Positions 19,446 to 28,781 of a DNA stretch of 64,000 nucleotides are shown here, piece after piece. Numbering within the stretch: the first letter of the stretch is position 1; every line of letters starts with the position of its first letter. The translations under genes were made by a program, and so were the position numbers. Under the pieces are notes generated by a model that was given only the letters and a program-made list of their open reading frames with translations, was not told where the DNA came from and made no database searches. The stretch comes from Methylocella tundrae. GTDB lineage: Bacteria; Pseudomonadota; Alphaproteobacteria; Rhizobiales; Beijerinckiaceae. The stretch spans positions 62,001 through 126,000 of the forward strand of contig NZ_CABFMQ020000035.1 of NCBI RefSeq assembly GCF_901905185.1. Reading direction: 5' to 3'.

Positions 19446-22400
19446 TCAACTACACCCCGTCGTCGCCCCACATGTATCGCATTTCAAACACGTCCCGTTG
19501 CGCACGAGCGTAAAATTGCCGCATTCGCCGCAGGCTTCGCCCGTATAGCCTTTCATGCGCGCCTGGGTGCGCTTTTCGGCGATCGCCGCGCCTTCGGCTG
19601 GCGTCGTCCAGTTGAGCTGGCCGAGTTCCGCCTCGACGTCCTGTTCGAGATTTTCTTTCAACGCTGTGGCGCCTTGCGATCCGCCCTGCACCAGCATCAG
19701 CTTGTCGGTCTTCGAGCGCACAAAACCGCTCGACACATATTTCGCTGTCGCGGGCGGCATCGGGCTTTGCGGCTGGCGCCCTTGAGTCTCGCCCTTGCCC
19801 AACACATCGGGGCCGATGTCGGTTGGATCGATATGGGCGAGATCGTTGCGGCCAAGGTAGGAGATGGCGAGTTCGCGGAAGATGTAGTCGAGGATCGAGG
19901 TGGCGTTCTTGATCGCGTCATTGCCCTGCACGAAACCCGCCGGCTCGAAGCGCGTGAAGGTGAAGGCGTCGACATATTCTTCCAGCGGCACGCCATATTG
20001 CAGGCCGACCGAGATCGCGATGGCGAAATTGTTCATCAGCGAGCGGAAGGCGGCGCCTTCCTTGTGCATGTCGATGAAGATTTCACCGAGACGGCCGTCG
20101 ACATATTCGCCGGTGCGCAGATACACCTTGTGGCCGCCGACAACAGCCTTTTGCGTATAACCCTTGCGCCGGTCGGGCAGGCGCTCGCGCTCGCGAATGC
20201 GCTCGATCCGCTCGACGACGCGCTCGACGATTTTCTCGGCGACCGCGCTGGCGCGCGCCGGCGCATTGGAGGCGAGCAACACTTCGACCGCTTCCTCGGC
20301 TTCCTCGTCATCGTCTTCGATCAGCTGGCTGTTCAAAGGCTGCGACAGTTTCGAGCCGTCGCGGTAGAGCGCATTGGCCTTGAGCCCGAGCCGCCAGGAC
20401 AGCATGTAGGCTTCCTTGCAATCCTCGATGCTGGCGTCGTTCGGCATGTTGATCGTCTTCGAGATCGCGCCCGAAATGAAGGGCTGCGCGGCGGCCAGCA
20501 TGCGGATGTGGCTTTCGACCGAGAGGTAGCGTTTGCCGGTGCGCCCGCACGGGCTCGCGCAGTCGAACACGCCATAATGCTCGAGTTTTAGATGCGGCGC
20601 CCCTTCGACCGTCATGGCGCCGCAGACATACACATTCGCCGCGTCGATTTCCGCGCGGGAGAAGCCAAGATGGGCGAGCAGATTGAAGTTCTGATCCTCC
20701 AGCTTTTCCGCCGGAATCTTCAGCACGCCGCTCAGGAAATCAGCGCCGAGCGTCCATTTGTTGAAGACGAATTTGATGTCGAAGGCGCTCTTCAGCGTCG
20801 CCTCCAGCTCGGTGAGTTTTTCCGGCGTAAAGCCCTTGGCGAGCAGGGTTTCGTGATTGATCGCGGGCGCGCCTTGCAGCGTCGCGCGCCCGACGGCGAA
20901 AGTGATGATATCGTCGATCTCGTGGCCGGCGTAGCCGAGCGAGCGCAGCCCTTCCGGAACGGCGCGGTTGATGATCTTGAAATAGCCGCCGCCGGCGAGC
21001 TTCTTGAATTTGACCAGCGCGAAATCGGGCTCGATGCCGGTGGTGTCGCAATCCATCACAAGGCCGATCGTGCCGGTCGGCGCGACGACGGAAACCTGCG
21101 CATTGCGATAGCCATGCTTTTCGCCAAGTTCGACGGCTTTTGTCCACGCGGCCTTCGCATGATCGCCGAGCGCCTTGACGCGCAAGGCCGCGTGGTCGAG
21201 CGGAACCGGCGCGATCGACAGCGCCTCATAGCCGAAGGCCTCGCCCCTGGCCGCGCGTTTATGATTGCGCATCACGCGCAGCATCGCGCTCGCGTTTTCG
21301 GCGTAGCCCTCGAAGGGGCCAAGTTCAGCCGCCATCTCCGCCGAGGCGGCATAGGAGACGCCAGTCAGGATCGACGAAAAAGCGGCGCAGATGGCGCGGC
21401 CTTCGTCGCTGTCATAGGCGATGCCGGACGACATCAAAAGGCCGCCGATATTGGCGTAGCCAAGGCCGAGCGTGCGATATCTGTAGGAATTCTCGGCGAT
21501 CTCCTTTGAGGGAAACTGCGCCATCATCACCGAGATTTCGAGCACGATCGTCCACAGCCGCACGGCGTGTTCGTAAGATTCGACATCGAGGGCGCCGGTC
21601 GCCGGATCGCGGAACTGCAACAGGTTCAACGAGGCGAGATTGCACGCGGTATCGTCGAGGAACATATATTCGGAACAGGGGTTCGATGCGACGATCGGAC
21701 CCGCCGCCGGGCAGGTGTGCCAGTCATTGATCGTCGTGTGATATTGCAGCCCCGGATCGGCGGAGGCCCAGGCGGCGTGGCCGATCTTTTCCCACAGCGC
21801 GCGCGCTTTCAAAACCTTGTGCGCCTTGCCATCGAGCCGGCGCGTCAAGGTCCAGTCGCCATCCTCCTCGACCGCGCGCAAAAAGGCGTCGGTGACGCGC
21901 ACGGAATTATTGGAGTTCTGGCCGGAAACGGTGAGATAGGCTTCCTTGTCCCAGTCGGTGGTGAAGGTTTCGAAGTCGATGTCCGTCTCGCCCTGCCGGG
22001 CCATCTGGATCACCTTCTTGATCGAGGCGTCCGGCACGAAAGCGCGTCGCGCCAGCTTGATCTCTCGTCTCAGCGCGGGATTCTTTTCAGGATTGAAGCA
22101 ATCATCGCCCGGCCCCTCGCAATTGACGCAGGCGCGGAGAATCGCTTTCAGAGCCTTCTTCAGGATTTTCGAGCCGGTGACGAGAGCTGCGACCTTATGC
22201 TCCTCGCGCACCTTCCATTCGATGTAATCCTCAATGTCGGGATGATCGGCGTCGACGACGACCATCTTCGCCGCGCGCCGCGTCGTGCCGCCGGATTTGA
22301 TGGCGCCGGCCGCGCGGTCGCCGATCTTCAGGAACGACATGAGGCCGGAGGATTTGCCGCCGCCCGAAAGCTTCTCGTTCTCGCCGCGCAGTTTTGAGAA

Positions 22401-23102
22401 ATTGGAGCCGGTGCCGGAGCCATATTTGAACAGCCGCGCCTCGCGCACCCAAAGGTCCATGATGCCGCCCTCGTTGACGAGATCGTCGGCGACGGACTGA
22501 ATGAAGCAGGCGTGCGGCTGCGGATGCTCATAGGCCGTCAGCGATTTGACGAGCTCTTTCGTCTCCGGATCGACGTAATAATGGCCCTGGCTCGGCCCAT
22601 CGACGCCATAGGCCCAATGCAGGCCGGTGTTGAACCATTGCGGCGAATTGGGCGCGGCGATCTGCTTCGCCAGCATGTAGCGCAGTTCATCGAAAAACGC
22701 CTGCGCGTCCGTTTCCGAATCGAAATAGCCGCCCTTCCAGCCCCAATAGGTCCAGGTTCCGGCGAGACGGTCGAACACCTGCCGCGCCGATGTTTCCGAC
22801 ACAAAGCGTTCGGCCTTGGGCAGGGCCGCGAGCGCCTCTTCGTCGGCTTCCGAGCGCCAAAGGAAAGAGGGGATCGCGTTTTCCTCGATTCGCTTCAGCC
22901 GCGCGGGAACGCCGGCCTTGCGGAAATATTTTTGCGCCAATACGTCGGCCGCGACCTGGCTCCAGGCGGCCGGGACTTCGATGCTCTCCAGCGCGAATAC
23001 GACCGAGCCGTCCGGGTTGCGGATTTCACTATTGGTCGAGCGGAACCCGATCCCGGCGTAAGGGGACTGACCTTCTTTGGTGTAGCGTCGCGCAATGTGC
23101 AT
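19446..23102 (-). CDS. nrdJ: Adenosylcobalamin-dependent ribonucleotide reductase (class II)
   Basis: Reduces ribonucleotides to deoxyribonucleotides with adenosylcobalamin as radical source; works with or without oxygen. 1218 aa from the ATG at 23102, where GGGG precedes by nine bases; the longer frame to 23174 adds a non-conserved stretch. Landmarks: [22 protein letters not shown] region, GPSQGHYYV, the active-site block [21 protein letters not shown], and [21 protein letters not shown]. After an acidic linker comes the TSCPD-type domain ([21 protein letters not shown]), then a C-terminal zinc finger [22 protein letters not shown] with redox-capable cysteines. An NrdR-like box lies just upstream. 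Confidence 0.96.
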   Translation of the reverse strand: MHIARRYTKEGQSPYAGIGFRSTNSEIRNPDGSVVFALESIEVPAAWSQVAADVLAQKYFRKAGVPARLKRIEENAIPSFLWRSEADEEALAALPKAERFVSETSARQVFDRLAGTWTYWGWKGGYFDSETDAQAFFDELRYMLAKQIAAPNSPQWFNTGLHWAYGVDGPSQGHYYVDPETKELVKSLTAYEHPQPHACFIQSVADDLVNEGGIMDLWVREARLFKYGSGTGSNFSKLRGENEKLSGGGKSSGLMSFLKIGDRAAGAIKSGGTTRRAAKMVVVDADHPDIEDYIEWKVREEHKVAALVTGSKILKKALKAILRACVNCEGPGDDCFNPEKNPALRREIKLARRAFVPDASIKKVIQMARQGETDIDFETFTTDWDKEAYLTVSGQNSNNSVRVTDAFLRAVEEDGDWTLTRRLDGKAHKVLKARALWEKIGHAAWASADPGLQYHTTINDWHTCPAAGPIVASNPCSEYMFLDDTACNLASLNLLQFRDPATGALDVESYEHAVRLWTIVLEISVMMAQFPSKEIAENSYRYRTLGLGYANIGGLLMSSGIAYDSDEGRAICAAFSSILTGVSYAASAEMAAELGPFEGYAENASAMLRVMRNHKRAARGEAFGYEALSIAPVPLDHAALRVKALGDHAKAAWTKAVELGEKHGYRNAQVSVVAPTGTIGLVMDCDTTGIEPDFALVKFKKLAGGGYFKIINRAVPEGLRSLGYAGHEIDDIITFAVGRATLQGAPAINHETLLAKGFTPEKLTELEATLKSAFDIKFVFNKWTLGADFLSGVLKIPAEKLEDQNFNLLAHLGFSRAEIDAANVYVCGAMTVEGAPHLKLEHYGVFDCASPCGRTGKRYLSVESHIRMLAAAQPFISGAISKTINMPNDASIEDCKEAYMLSWRLGLKANALYRDGSKLSQPLNSQLIEDDDEEAEEAVEVLLASNAPARASAVAEKIVERVVERIERIRERERLPDRRKGYTQKAVVGGHKVYLRTGEYVDGRLGEIFIDMHKEGAAFRSLMNNFAIAISVGLQYGVPLEEYVDAFTFTRFEPAGFVQGNDAIKNATSILDYIFRELAISYLGRNDLAHIDPTDIGPDVLGKGETQGRQPQSPMPPATAKYVSSGFVRSKTDKLMLVQGGSQGATALKENLEQDVEAELGQLNWTTPAEGAAIAEKRTQARMKGYTGEACGECGNFTLVRNGTCLKCDTCGATTGCS

Positions 23103-23126
23103 TATCGTATCCCCGGAACTTCTTAT

Positions 23127-23140
23127 CACTAGATATAGTA
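23127..23140. promoter_or_regulatory. NrdR-like box upstream of nrdJ
   Basis: CACTAGATATAGTA, 12 of 14 bases matching the NrdR consensus CACTATATATAGTG as I remember it, 25-38 bp upstream of the nrdJ start. NrdR is the general repressor of ribonucleotide reductase genes. NrdR usually binds two boxes about three helical turns apart; I see no clear second one. Confidence 0.5.
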
Positions 23141-23375
23141 GCTGATCGCTTAAGATGCCGTAAATGTCGTACATCTTTCATCAATGGACAAATGAAAAAT
23201 TCGCCGGAGTCACAGCAATTCGAGACTTGTGGAGAACTCCCGATTAGGCAATGCGAATCAGGGCAAACCGCCCGCGCGCGATTTGTAACGCCGCACAGGC
23301 TGGACAGCGCGGCTGGCGCCAGCCATAAAGGCGCCTCGACGTGGAAAAATCTGCAAAGCCCAAGGCGCGCTGCCG

Positions 23376-23777
23376 ATGAAACTGCTCACGATGATTTTTA
23401 CCTGGTGGAACGGACAGACGTTCAACACCTGGTTTTACACTTTGTTGCATGGCAAGGCCGTCGGCAAGGACGAGTTCGGCAACACTTATTACCGCGCGGC
23501 CAAGGTTGATCCGGCGCTGGGCTTCGAGCGGCGTTGGGTGATCTACGCCGGCGTCAGCGAGGGCTCGATGACGCCGCCCGGCTGGTATGGCTGGCTCCAT
23601 CACACGGTCGATACGCCGCCGACGCAGGAAGATTACAAGCCGCGCGGCTGGCAGCTCCCTCATCTGCCCAATCTGACCGGCACGCCGGAAGCCTGGCGCC
23701 CGCCGGGGTCGATGCTGCGCGCCAATGCGCGTCCGAAAGCGACAGGCGACTACGACGCCTGGACGCCCGAAGGCTGA
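23376..23777 (+). CDS. NDUFA12-type accessory subunit of NADH:ubiquinone oxidoreductase
   Basis: 133 aa, matching the alphaproteobacterial homologue of mitochondrial complex I subunit NDUFA12 (B17.2). Conserved parts are TWWNGQTFNTWFYTLLHGKAVG, DEFGNTYYRA, RRWVIYAGVSEGSMTPPGWYGWLHHTVDTPP and KPRGWQLPHLPNLTGTPEAWRPPGS. These tryptophan-rich blocks are the family signature. It is thought to stabilise the junction of the peripheral arm in complex I and is limited to mitochondria and alphaproteobacteria. The downstream DUF2155 gene is a frequent neighbour in this class. Confidence 0.94.
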   Translation: MKLLTMIFTWWNGQTFNTWFYTLLHGKAVGKDEFGNTYYRAAKVDPALGFERRWVIYAGVSEGSMTPPGWYGWLHHTVDTPPTQEDYKPRGWQLPHLPNLTGTPEAWRPPGSMLRANARPKATGDYDAWTPEG

Positions 23778-23874
23778 GGTTTTCACTCTGGCCACACAAG
23801 CGGATTTCCAGCCTGCCGCCCGAGGGCGCCGAGCATGCGCGCCGGTGAGCCTCTCCGCGCGCCGCCGCGCCTCC

Positions 23875-24573
23875 ATGCGATCGCTTCTGTGCGCCGGCGT
23901 CGCGGTCTGCGCCGGGCTCGCGCCGCTCGACGGCGCCCTTGCGGACAAGATCAAGCATCCGATCGCAGTGTTTTCCGGCCTCGACAAGATTACCGGGCGA
24001 ATCATTTCGTTCGAGGTCGCGACCGACGAGACCGTGCAATTCGGCACGCTTCAGATCACCGAGCGCGCCTGCTATACCCGCCCGGCGACCGAGGCGCCGC
24101 AGACCGTCACCTTCGTCGAGGTTGACGAAGTCGACGCGAAGAATGACTACAAGCGCATTTTTTCCGGCTGGATGTTCGCGGCGAGCCCCGGCCTGCACGG
24201 CATCGAACACCCCGTCTATGATATCTGGCTGACGGATTGCAAAGGCGGCGGCGAAACCATCGCCAGCCCCGAGTCCGCGGCGACCGAACCGAACACGCCC
24301 CCGCCGCCGCCAGAAAACGCCGCGCCCGCGCCGAAAAAGCCGGCCTCCAAACCGCGGCGCGTCCAGCCGCAGACGCCGCCGCCGCCCGTCGATGATTTTG
24401 GCGACGGGCTGCCGCAGCAAAGTCCTGGCCCCGTGGAAGTCGCGCCGCCGCCGGGCTTCAAGGCTCCGACGCAGCGCCCCCGCCGTCCGGCGGACGATCC
24501 GGATTCGCTGGTTCCTCCAGCCGACATACCGAACGGGCGGCCGAGCCAGCGTTTTCCGGGCGACGGTTTCTGA
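23875..24573 (+). CDS. DUF2155 family exported protein with proline-rich tail
   Basis: 232 aa from the ATG at 23875, chosen because it starts a signal peptide (MRSLLCAGVAVCAGLAPLDGALA); the open frame extends upstream to 23725, overlapping the preceding gene, and that extension is Arg-rich and unlikely to be real. The mature domain KIKHPIAVFSGLDKITGRIISFEVATDETVQFG...LQITERACYTRP...WMFAASPGLHGIEHPVYDIWLTDC is the DUF2155 signature. The last ~85 residues are dominated by Pro, Ala, Lys and Arg, probably a disordered tail. Function unknown. Confidence 0.9.
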   Translation: MRSLLCAGVAVCAGLAPLDGALADKIKHPIAVFSGLDKITGRIISFEVATDETVQFGTLQITERACYTRPATEAPQTVTFVEVDEVDAKNDYKRIFSGWMFAASPGLHGIEHPVYDIWLTDCKGGGETIASPESAATEPNTPPPPPENAAPAPKKPASKPRRVQPQTPPPPVDDFGDGLPQQSPGPVEVAPPPGFKAPTQRPRRPADDPDSLVPPADIPNGRPSQRFPGDGF

Positions 24574-24610
24574 CGCGGTTTTTGTCGGCCCTTGGCGCAA
24601 GTGACCGGCG

Positions 24611-24632
24611 GTCGGCGAGAGAGGCCGACTTT
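24611..24632 (+). terminator. Possible terminator after the DUF2155 gene
   Basis: GTCGGC, 7-base loop, GCCGAC, then TTTA. Short stem and short T-run, about 40 bp after the stop codon; weak. Confidence 0.35.
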
Positions 24633-24764
24633 AGCTCGGCAAACCTTACCTAAGTTTCATCTCGCCGAAAGAGCGGCGTAAGCAAAGCGCATCCATAGTG
24701 CCTCCATCAGCTCGGCGCCAACGCCGCAGCGCTGTCATAACGGCCACGATGGAGATATTGATCA

Positions 24765-26339
24765 ATGGCTCTTCCCTTGCTTCCCGGCCCCGATCAGACA
24801 GGCGCCCCGCATAACGCGCCGCGCCGCCCGCAAGGACTTCGCCTCGCGCTGCTCGGCGCCGTGGCGACGGTCGCCCTGACCGGAGCGCTCGCGAATAGTT
24901 TCATCTCGACGCAACCGGCGATCGCCGAGACCTCGGCTCAGGCGGCTCCAGCGGCCTCGCCGGTTTCCTTCGCCGACGTTGTCGACCATGTCCGCGACGC
25001 CGTCGTCTCCGTCAAAGTCAAGATCACCGAAACCGCCGACGCGAGCGACAGCGAAAGCGATGACGACAGCGACGCCCCGAGCAGCCCCGTTCCCCATCTT
25101 GCTCCCGGCGATCCTCTCGAGCGCTTCTTCAAGCGCTTCGGCGAGCAGGGCGCACCGCATCAGTTCGGCCCGGCGCGCCCGCACACCGCGCAGGCTCAAG
25201 GCTCGGGCTTCATTATTTCGTCGGACGGCTATGTCGTGACCAACAATCACGTGGTCGAGAAAGCAACCGACGTGACCCTGACGACGGATGAGGGCAAGAC
25301 TCTCCATGCCAAGGTCGTCGGCACTGACAAGAAGACCGACCTCGCGCTGCTCAAGATCACGGAGCCGGGCACCTATCCGCACGTCAATTTCGCGGGCGCG
25401 ACCCCGCGCGTCGGCGATTGGGTTATCGCCGTCGGCAATCCGTTCGGCCTTGGCGGCACTGTAACGGCGGGCATCGTCTCGGCTCGCGGCCGCGATATCG
25501 GCGCCGGCCCCTATGACGACTTCCTGCAGATCGACGCGCCAGTCAATCGCGGCAACTCAGGCGGACCGACCTTCAACACCCAGGGCGACGTCGTCGGCGT
25601 CAACACCGCGATCTTCTCGCCTTCGGGCGGCAGCGTTGGCATCGGCTTCGCCATTCCGGCGGAGACGGCGCAGTCGATCATCGCCACGCTGAAGGACAAG
25701 GGCTCCGTCGCCCGCGGCTGGATTGGCGTGCAGATTCAGCCTGTCACCGATGAAATCGCCGATAGCCTCGGCCTCAAGTCGAGCAAGGGCGCGCTGGTCG
25801 CGGACGCGCAGGATAATTCCCCCGCGAAAGAGGCGGGCATCAAATCCGGCGACGTCATTTTGGGCGTCAATGGCGAGCGCGTCGATGGTCCGCGCGATCT
25901 TGCAAAGAAGGTGGCGGCGCTCGGGCCGGGCAAAAAGGCTGATCTTCTTTACTGGCACGACGGGTCAGAGAAGACGGTCGCGGTCAAGCTCGGGTCGCTT
26001 CCTGACGATAGCAAGGCAGGCTCGAAGCCCGCGGCTCTGGCGGATAATTCCGCATTGACCGGCCTTGGCCTGAAGCTCGCCCCGGCGTCGTCCATTCAGG
26101 GCGCGGGCAGCGATGGCGTCGTCATCGCGGACATCAATCCCGATGGCGTCGCTGCGCAAAAGGGCCTTCGCGTCGGCGACGTGATCCTCGAGGCGGGCGG
26201 TCACGCGGTCAGCAAGCCGTCGGATATCTCTTCGGTGATCGCCGACGCCAAGAAGGATGGCCGCAAAGCCGTGCTGCTTCGCGTCAAGAGCGGCGAAGGC
26301 ACGCGCTTCGTCGCGATTGCGACCAATCCGGCTTCCTAA
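24765..26339 (+). CDS. degP: Periplasmic serine protease/chaperone, DegP (HtrA) family
   Basis: Degrades or refolds damaged envelope proteins. 524 aa: an N-terminal membrane/signal segment (LALLGAVATVALTGALA), an acidic linker at about residues 90-105 (DSESDDDSD), then the trypsin-like domain with the triad His162 (TNNHVVEKA), Asp192 (KKTDLALLK) and Ser265 (NRGNSGGPTF). Two PDZ domains follow, roughly residues 300-395 (SVARGWIGVQIQPV...) and 420-515 (ALTGLGLKLAP...GDVILEAGGHAV). It lies upstream of a two-component pair, an arrangement I recall from other Rhizobiales. Two REP-like hairpins and an intrinsic terminator separate it from that pair. Confidence 0.96.
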   Translation: MALPLLPGPDQTGAPHNAPRRPQGLRLALLGAVATVALTGALANSFISTQPAIAETSAQAAPAASPVSFADVVDHVRDAVVSVKVKITETADASDSESDDDSDAPSSPVPHLAPGDPLERFFKRFGEQGAPHQFGPARPHTAQAQGSGFIISSDGYVVTNNHVVEKATDVTLTTDEGKTLHAKVVGTDKKTDLALLKITEPGTYPHVNFAGATPRVGDWVIAVGNPFGLGGTVTAGIVSARGRDIGAGPYDDFLQIDAPVNRGNSGGPTFNTQGDVVGVNTAIFSPSGGSVGIGFAIPAETAQSIIATLKDKGSVARGWIGVQIQPVTDEIADSLGLKSSKGALVADAQDNSPAKEAGIKSGDVILGVNGERVDGPRDLAKKVAALGPGKKADLLYWHDGSEKTVAVKLGSLPDDSKAGSKPAALADNSALTGLGLKLAPASSIQGAGSDGVVIADINPDGVAAQKGLRVGDVILEAGGHAVSKPSDISSVIADAKKDGRKAVLLRVKSGEGTRFVAIATNPAS

Positions 26340-26340
26340 A

Positions 26341-26383
26341 GCATGAACCCGAAAAGTTGCAGACTTTTCGGACAAGTTCATGC
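26341..26383. repeat. REP-like hairpin, copy 1
   Basis: Outer arms GCATGAAC / GTTCATGC and inner arms CCGAAAAGT / ACTTTTCGG, separated on one side by ACAA: a two-tier hairpin starting just after the degP stop. Almost the same sequence recurs 21 bases later. It resembles the GCATGA-type intergenic palindromes widespread in Rhizobiales genomes. Confidence 0.8.
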
Positions 26384-26404
26384 GGCTGGCGCGGCGCCAA
26401 AAAA

Positions 26405-26447
26405 GCATGAACCCGAAAAGTCGCAGACTTTTCGGACAAGTTGATGC
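26405..26447. repeat. REP-like hairpin, copy 2
   Basis: Second copy in direct orientation, differing from copy 1 at two positions (loop CGCAG for TGCAG, and GTTGATGC for GTTCATGC). The inner CCGAAAAGT / ACTTTTCGG stem is perfect in both copies. Confidence 0.8.
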
Positions 26448-26588
26448 GGCGAATAAAGCGACGCCGGACATGATCGCTTCAATTTTGAAGAGGTCGTTCA
26501 AAGTTTCAGCTTCCTAAGTCTCGGCTGCGAGACTTTTGCGAGTCCGCGACGGGTCGCCCCCCGCCACGGCGCGGGCTCCAGGACGCGA

Positions 26589-26623
26589 CAGGCCGGGAGG
26601 CGACTCCCGGCCTGCTGCTTTTT
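26589..26623 (+). terminator. Strong intrinsic terminator between degP and the response regulator
   Basis: CAGGCCGGGAG, loop GCGA, CTCCCGGCCTG, then CTGCTTTTT. Perfect 11-bp stem with a T-run ending two bases before the ribosome binding site of the next gene. It likely ends degP transcripts, or acts as a leader attenuator for the regulator pair. Confidence 0.85.
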
Positions 26624-26638
26624 CAGGAAATGAGTATT

Positions 26639-27331
26639 ATGTCCCTTATGCGCATACTTATCGTCGAAGATGATTCGGAAGCGGCCAACTACATGGCCAA
26701 GGCGTTTCGCGAAGCGGGGCACGTCGCAGATCACGTCGGCGACGGACTGGAAGGCTACGCCCGCGCGCGCGAAGAAGATTACGACGTCCTGATCGTCGAT
26801 CGCATGTTGCCGAAGCTCGACGGGCTCTCGCTCATCGGCGGCCTTCGCTCTCAGAAGATCGAGACGCCCGCGCTGATCCTGTCGGCGCTCGGCCAGGTCG
26901 ATGACCGCGTCAAGGGCCTGCGCGCCGGCGGCGATGATTATCTTGCAAAGCCTTATGCTTTTTCTGAACTTCTCGCGCGCGTCGAAGTTTTGGCGCGGCG
27001 TAAGCAGACGGGAACGGGAGAGGAGACGGTCTATCGCGTCAATGGCCTAGAACTTGACCGCTTGGCCCACAAGGTCACGCGGGAAGGCAAGGAAATCCAG
27101 CTCCAGCCGCGTGAATTTCGGCTGCTGGAATATTTGATGAAACACGCCGGGCAAGTGGTGACGCGGACCATGCTGCTCGAAAATGTATGGGACTATCATT
27201 TCGATCCGCAGACCAATGTCATTGACGTTCATATTTCCCGGCTGCGGGGCAAGATCGACAAGGGTTTCGAGCCGCCCCTTCTGCAAACCATTCGCGGCGC
27301 GGGATATATGATCCGTGACGGCTCTCGCTAG
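26639..27331 (+). CDS. Two-component response regulator, OmpR/PhoB family
   Basis: 230 aa. An N-terminal receiver domain begins MRILIVEDDSEAANYMAKAF with the acidic pair Asp11/Asp12, the phospho-acceptor Asp54 in YDVLIVDRMLPKLDG, and the switch Lys in DDYLAKPYAFSELLAR. The C-terminal winged-helix DNA-binding domain includes LQPREFRLLEYLMKHAGQVVTRTMLLENVW and DVHISRLRGKID. Three ATG codons are possible (26630, 26639, 26648); 26639 is best placed relative to AGGA. Its gene overlaps the histidine kinase gene by 17 bp, so the two are translated together. The stimulus is unknown; envelope stress is suggested by the degP neighbour. Confidence 0.93.
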   Translation: MSLMRILIVEDDSEAANYMAKAFREAGHVADHVGDGLEGYARAREEDYDVLIVDRMLPKLDGLSLIGGLRSQKIETPALILSALGQVDDRVKGLRAGGDDYLAKPYAFSELLARVEVLARRKQTGTGEETVYRVNGLELDRLAHKVTREGKEIQLQPREFRLLEYLMKHAGQVVTRTMLLENVWDYHFDPQTNVIDVHISRLRGKIDKGFEPPLLQTIRGAGYMIRDGSR

Positions 27332-28781
27332 GCTTTTTCGCACAACAGTTTTCAAAGTATCGCTGGCTTATCTGGTGATATCGGCAATCGGCGCGGGACT
27401 GGTCCTTGGCAGTGTCGGCGACAATGTGAAGATGCTGATCAACCAGCAGATCGCCCAGACGGTTGACGCCGACATCGGCGGACTGGCTGAGCAATATGCG
27501 CAAGGCGGCATCCGCGGCCTCGTCGAAAGCGTCGAAAAGCGGACGCAGCGGCCGGGCGCCGATCTCTATCTCGTCACCACAGCGGCGGGCGAGCCGATCG
27601 CGGGCAACATCAAAAATCTGCCGCCGGGCGTCCTGGAGCGTCCGGGGCTTGTCGAAACCGCCTATGAGCCGGCGGGAGGCGTCGGCAAGAAGCGCCGCGC
27701 CATGGCGCGCATCTTCGCGCTGCCGGGCGGCTTCCGGCTGCTTGTCGGACATGACCTCGAGGAAGGCGAGAGCCTGCGCCATATTCTCGGCGGCGCGCTG
27801 CTCACGTCCCTGTTCTGGCTGGTGGTCATTGGCACGCTTGGCGGCCTGTGGGTGGCGCGACGCGTGCTCAATCGCGTCGAGGCCATCAACGCCAACGCCC
27901 GAACGATTGTCGCCGGCGATCTCTCCGGCCGGCTGCCCGTCGCCGGCACGGGCGATGAACTCGACAGGCTGGTCCAGAACCTCAACGCCATGCTCGACCG
28001 CATCGGCGAACTCATGGCTGGCGTCAAGCAGGTCTCGGATAATATCGCGCATGACCTCAAGACGCCGCTGACGCGTTTGCGCAGCCGCGCCGAGCAGGCT
28101 CTGCAATTTGGCAAAACGGCTGAGGATTATCGCAGCGCGCTGGAAAAAGTGATCGAGGAATCCGACCGCCTGATCCATATTTTCGACGCCCTCCTGAATA
28201 TCGCCCGCGCGGAGGCGGGCTCAGGGCGCGAAGGCATGATCGATTTCGACGCAGAATGTGTGACGCGCGACGTCGGCGAACTCTATGAGCCGGCGGCCGA
28301 GGAGCGCGGCTTCGCGCTGAAAATCGACGCCGAGCCTAATCTCATGGTTCATGGCAGCCGCGAGCTTGTCGGACAGGCGATTGCAAACCTCGTCGACAAT
28401 GCGCTGAAATATGGCGGCGAGGCGGAGGAGCAGACCGCCGGCGCGCAGTCTCGGGCAACCGTCGAGCGCATCGTCGAACTGTCCGCGCATCGCTGTGGCG
28501 CTCACGTCGAGATCAGCGTCGCCGATCATGGCCCGGGTATCCCGGAGGCCGATCGCATCCGCGTCCTCGATCGTTTCGTGCGGCTGGAGAATTCGCGCTC
28601 GCGGCCGGGATCGGGGCTTGGCCTCTCTCTGGCCGCCGCCGTCGCGCGGCTGCATAACGGCTCCTTGCGGATCGAGGATAATGCGCCGGGCCTGCGCGTC
28701 GTCATCGCTCTGCCTGCGATCGCCGTCGTGCGCGAACCGCCGCCGCGACTGGCGCTTCCGCCGCCGGAGGCCGCGGCGTGA
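27315..28781 (+). CDS. Sensor histidine kinase, partner of the upstream regulator
   Basis: 488 aa starting with GTG at 27315 inside the end of the regulator gene. Two membrane helices (about residues 12-32 and 158-181) flank a ~120-residue periplasmic domain. Then a HAMP segment (RRVLNRVEAINANARTIVAGDLSGRLP), a dimerisation domain with His246 in SDNIAHDLKTPLTRLR, and an ATPase domain with N box NLVDNALKYGG, G1 DHGPGIPEADR and G2 GSGLGLSLAAAVA. The Pro-rich end VREPPPRLALPPPEAAA is unusual. Its stop overlaps the glnE start, so regulator, kinase and glnE appear to be one operon. Confidence 0.93.
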   Translation: MTALARLFRTTVFKVSLAYLVISAIGAGLVLGSVGDNVKMLINQQIAQTVDADIGGLAEQYAQGGIRGLVESVEKRTQRPGADLYLVTTAAGEPIAGNIKNLPPGVLERPGLVETAYEPAGGVGKKRRAMARIFALPGGFRLLVGHDLEEGESLRHILGGALLTSLFWLVVIGTLGGLWVARRVLNRVEAINANARTIVAGDLSGRLPVAGTGDELDRLVQNLNAMLDRIGELMAGVKQVSDNIAHDLKTPLTRLRSRAEQALQFGKTAEDYRSALEKVIEESDRLIHIFDALLNIARAEAGSGREGMIDFDAECVTRDVGELYEPAAEERGFALKIDAEPNLMVHGSRELVGQAIANLVDNALKYGGEAEEQTAGAQSRATVERIVELSAHRCGAHVEISVADHGPGIPEADRIRVLDRFVRLENSRSRPGSGLGLSLAAAVARLHNGSLRIEDNAPGLRVVIALPAIAVVREPPPRLALPPPEAAA

